NCBI GenBank assembly: GCA_023480605.1
Contig: JAMCWS010000038.1
Span: forward strand, 1-5,251
DNA from: a bacterium
GTDB lineage: Bacteria > Sumerlaeota > Sumerlaeia > MVZB01
Length of the DNA stretch: 5,251 bases
Direction of reading: 5' to 3'
Shown: positions 5,205-5,251 of the stretch, one piece after another
How the letters are laid out: each line of letters begins with the position of its first letter
Numbering within the stretch: the stretch's first letter is position 1
Notes under the pieces: model-generated
Seen by the model: only the letters and a program-made list of their open reading frames with translations
Told to the model about the DNA's origin: nothing
The model's database searches: none
Made by a program: the position numbers and the translations under genes

Positions 5205-5251
5205 GGAACGTATATGGTAAGGATATTGATTAAAATATATTTATTCGATTA
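5205..5251 (-). promoter_or_regulatory. AT-rich upstream region with -10-like hexamer
   Basis: The last 47 bases are strikingly AT-rich against the GC-rich gene body. On the minus strand TATATT (5234-5239) matches TATAAT at five of six positions. A start a few bases later would leave an untranslated leader of roughly 20-25 bases. Any -35 box would fall at or beyond the window edge, so the promoter cannot be confirmed. Confidence 0.35.

Overview
The window is a GC-rich bacterial chromosome segment in which every supported gene lies on the minus strand. Read in the direction of transcription (right to left) the order is: a GT4-type glycosyltransferase, acetolactate synthase large subunit (ilvB), acetolactate synthase small subunit (ilvN/ilvH type), octanoyltransferase (lipB), and the 5' part of an FkbM-family methyltransferase that runs off the left edge. 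The organism cannot be fixed from this sequence. High G+C, long non-coding antisense frames and isolated metabolic genes set among surface-glycan genes would fit Planctomycetota or another high-GC Gram-negative lineage, but that is a weak guess.

Layout: 5205-5251 is a short AT-rich stretch with a -10-like hexamer in front of the glycosyltransferase (4137-5204). A 334-base gap (3803-4136) separates it from ilvB. This gap holds several dyads: a hairpin just after the glycosyltransferase stop, an 18-bp near-perfect palindrome, and three alternating copies of a 7-base GC-rich word that could form two mutually exclusive hairpins. It also has a small AT-rich island that may be the ilvB promoter. 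ilvB (2096-3802), ilvN (1423-2019) and lipB (695-1399) follow with gaps of 76 and 23 bases and look like one transcription unit. A 142-base gap (553-694) with a hexamer tandem repeat and a 7-bp-stem dyad then precedes the FkbM methyltransferase (1-552, partial).

IlvB and IlvN together form acetohydroxyacid synthase, the first common enzyme of branched-chain amino acid synthesis. LipB starts lipoate assembly on 2-oxoacid dehydrogenases and the glycine cleavage system. The two flanking genes point to polysaccharide or glycolipid decoration and need not be related to the metabolic operon.

I see no mobile element, CRISPR array, tRNA or rRNA, and no clearly new multi-gene system. The points most worth checking are the structured ilvB upstream region, the inclusion of lipB in the ilv unit, and the hexamer repeat upstream of the FkbM gene.
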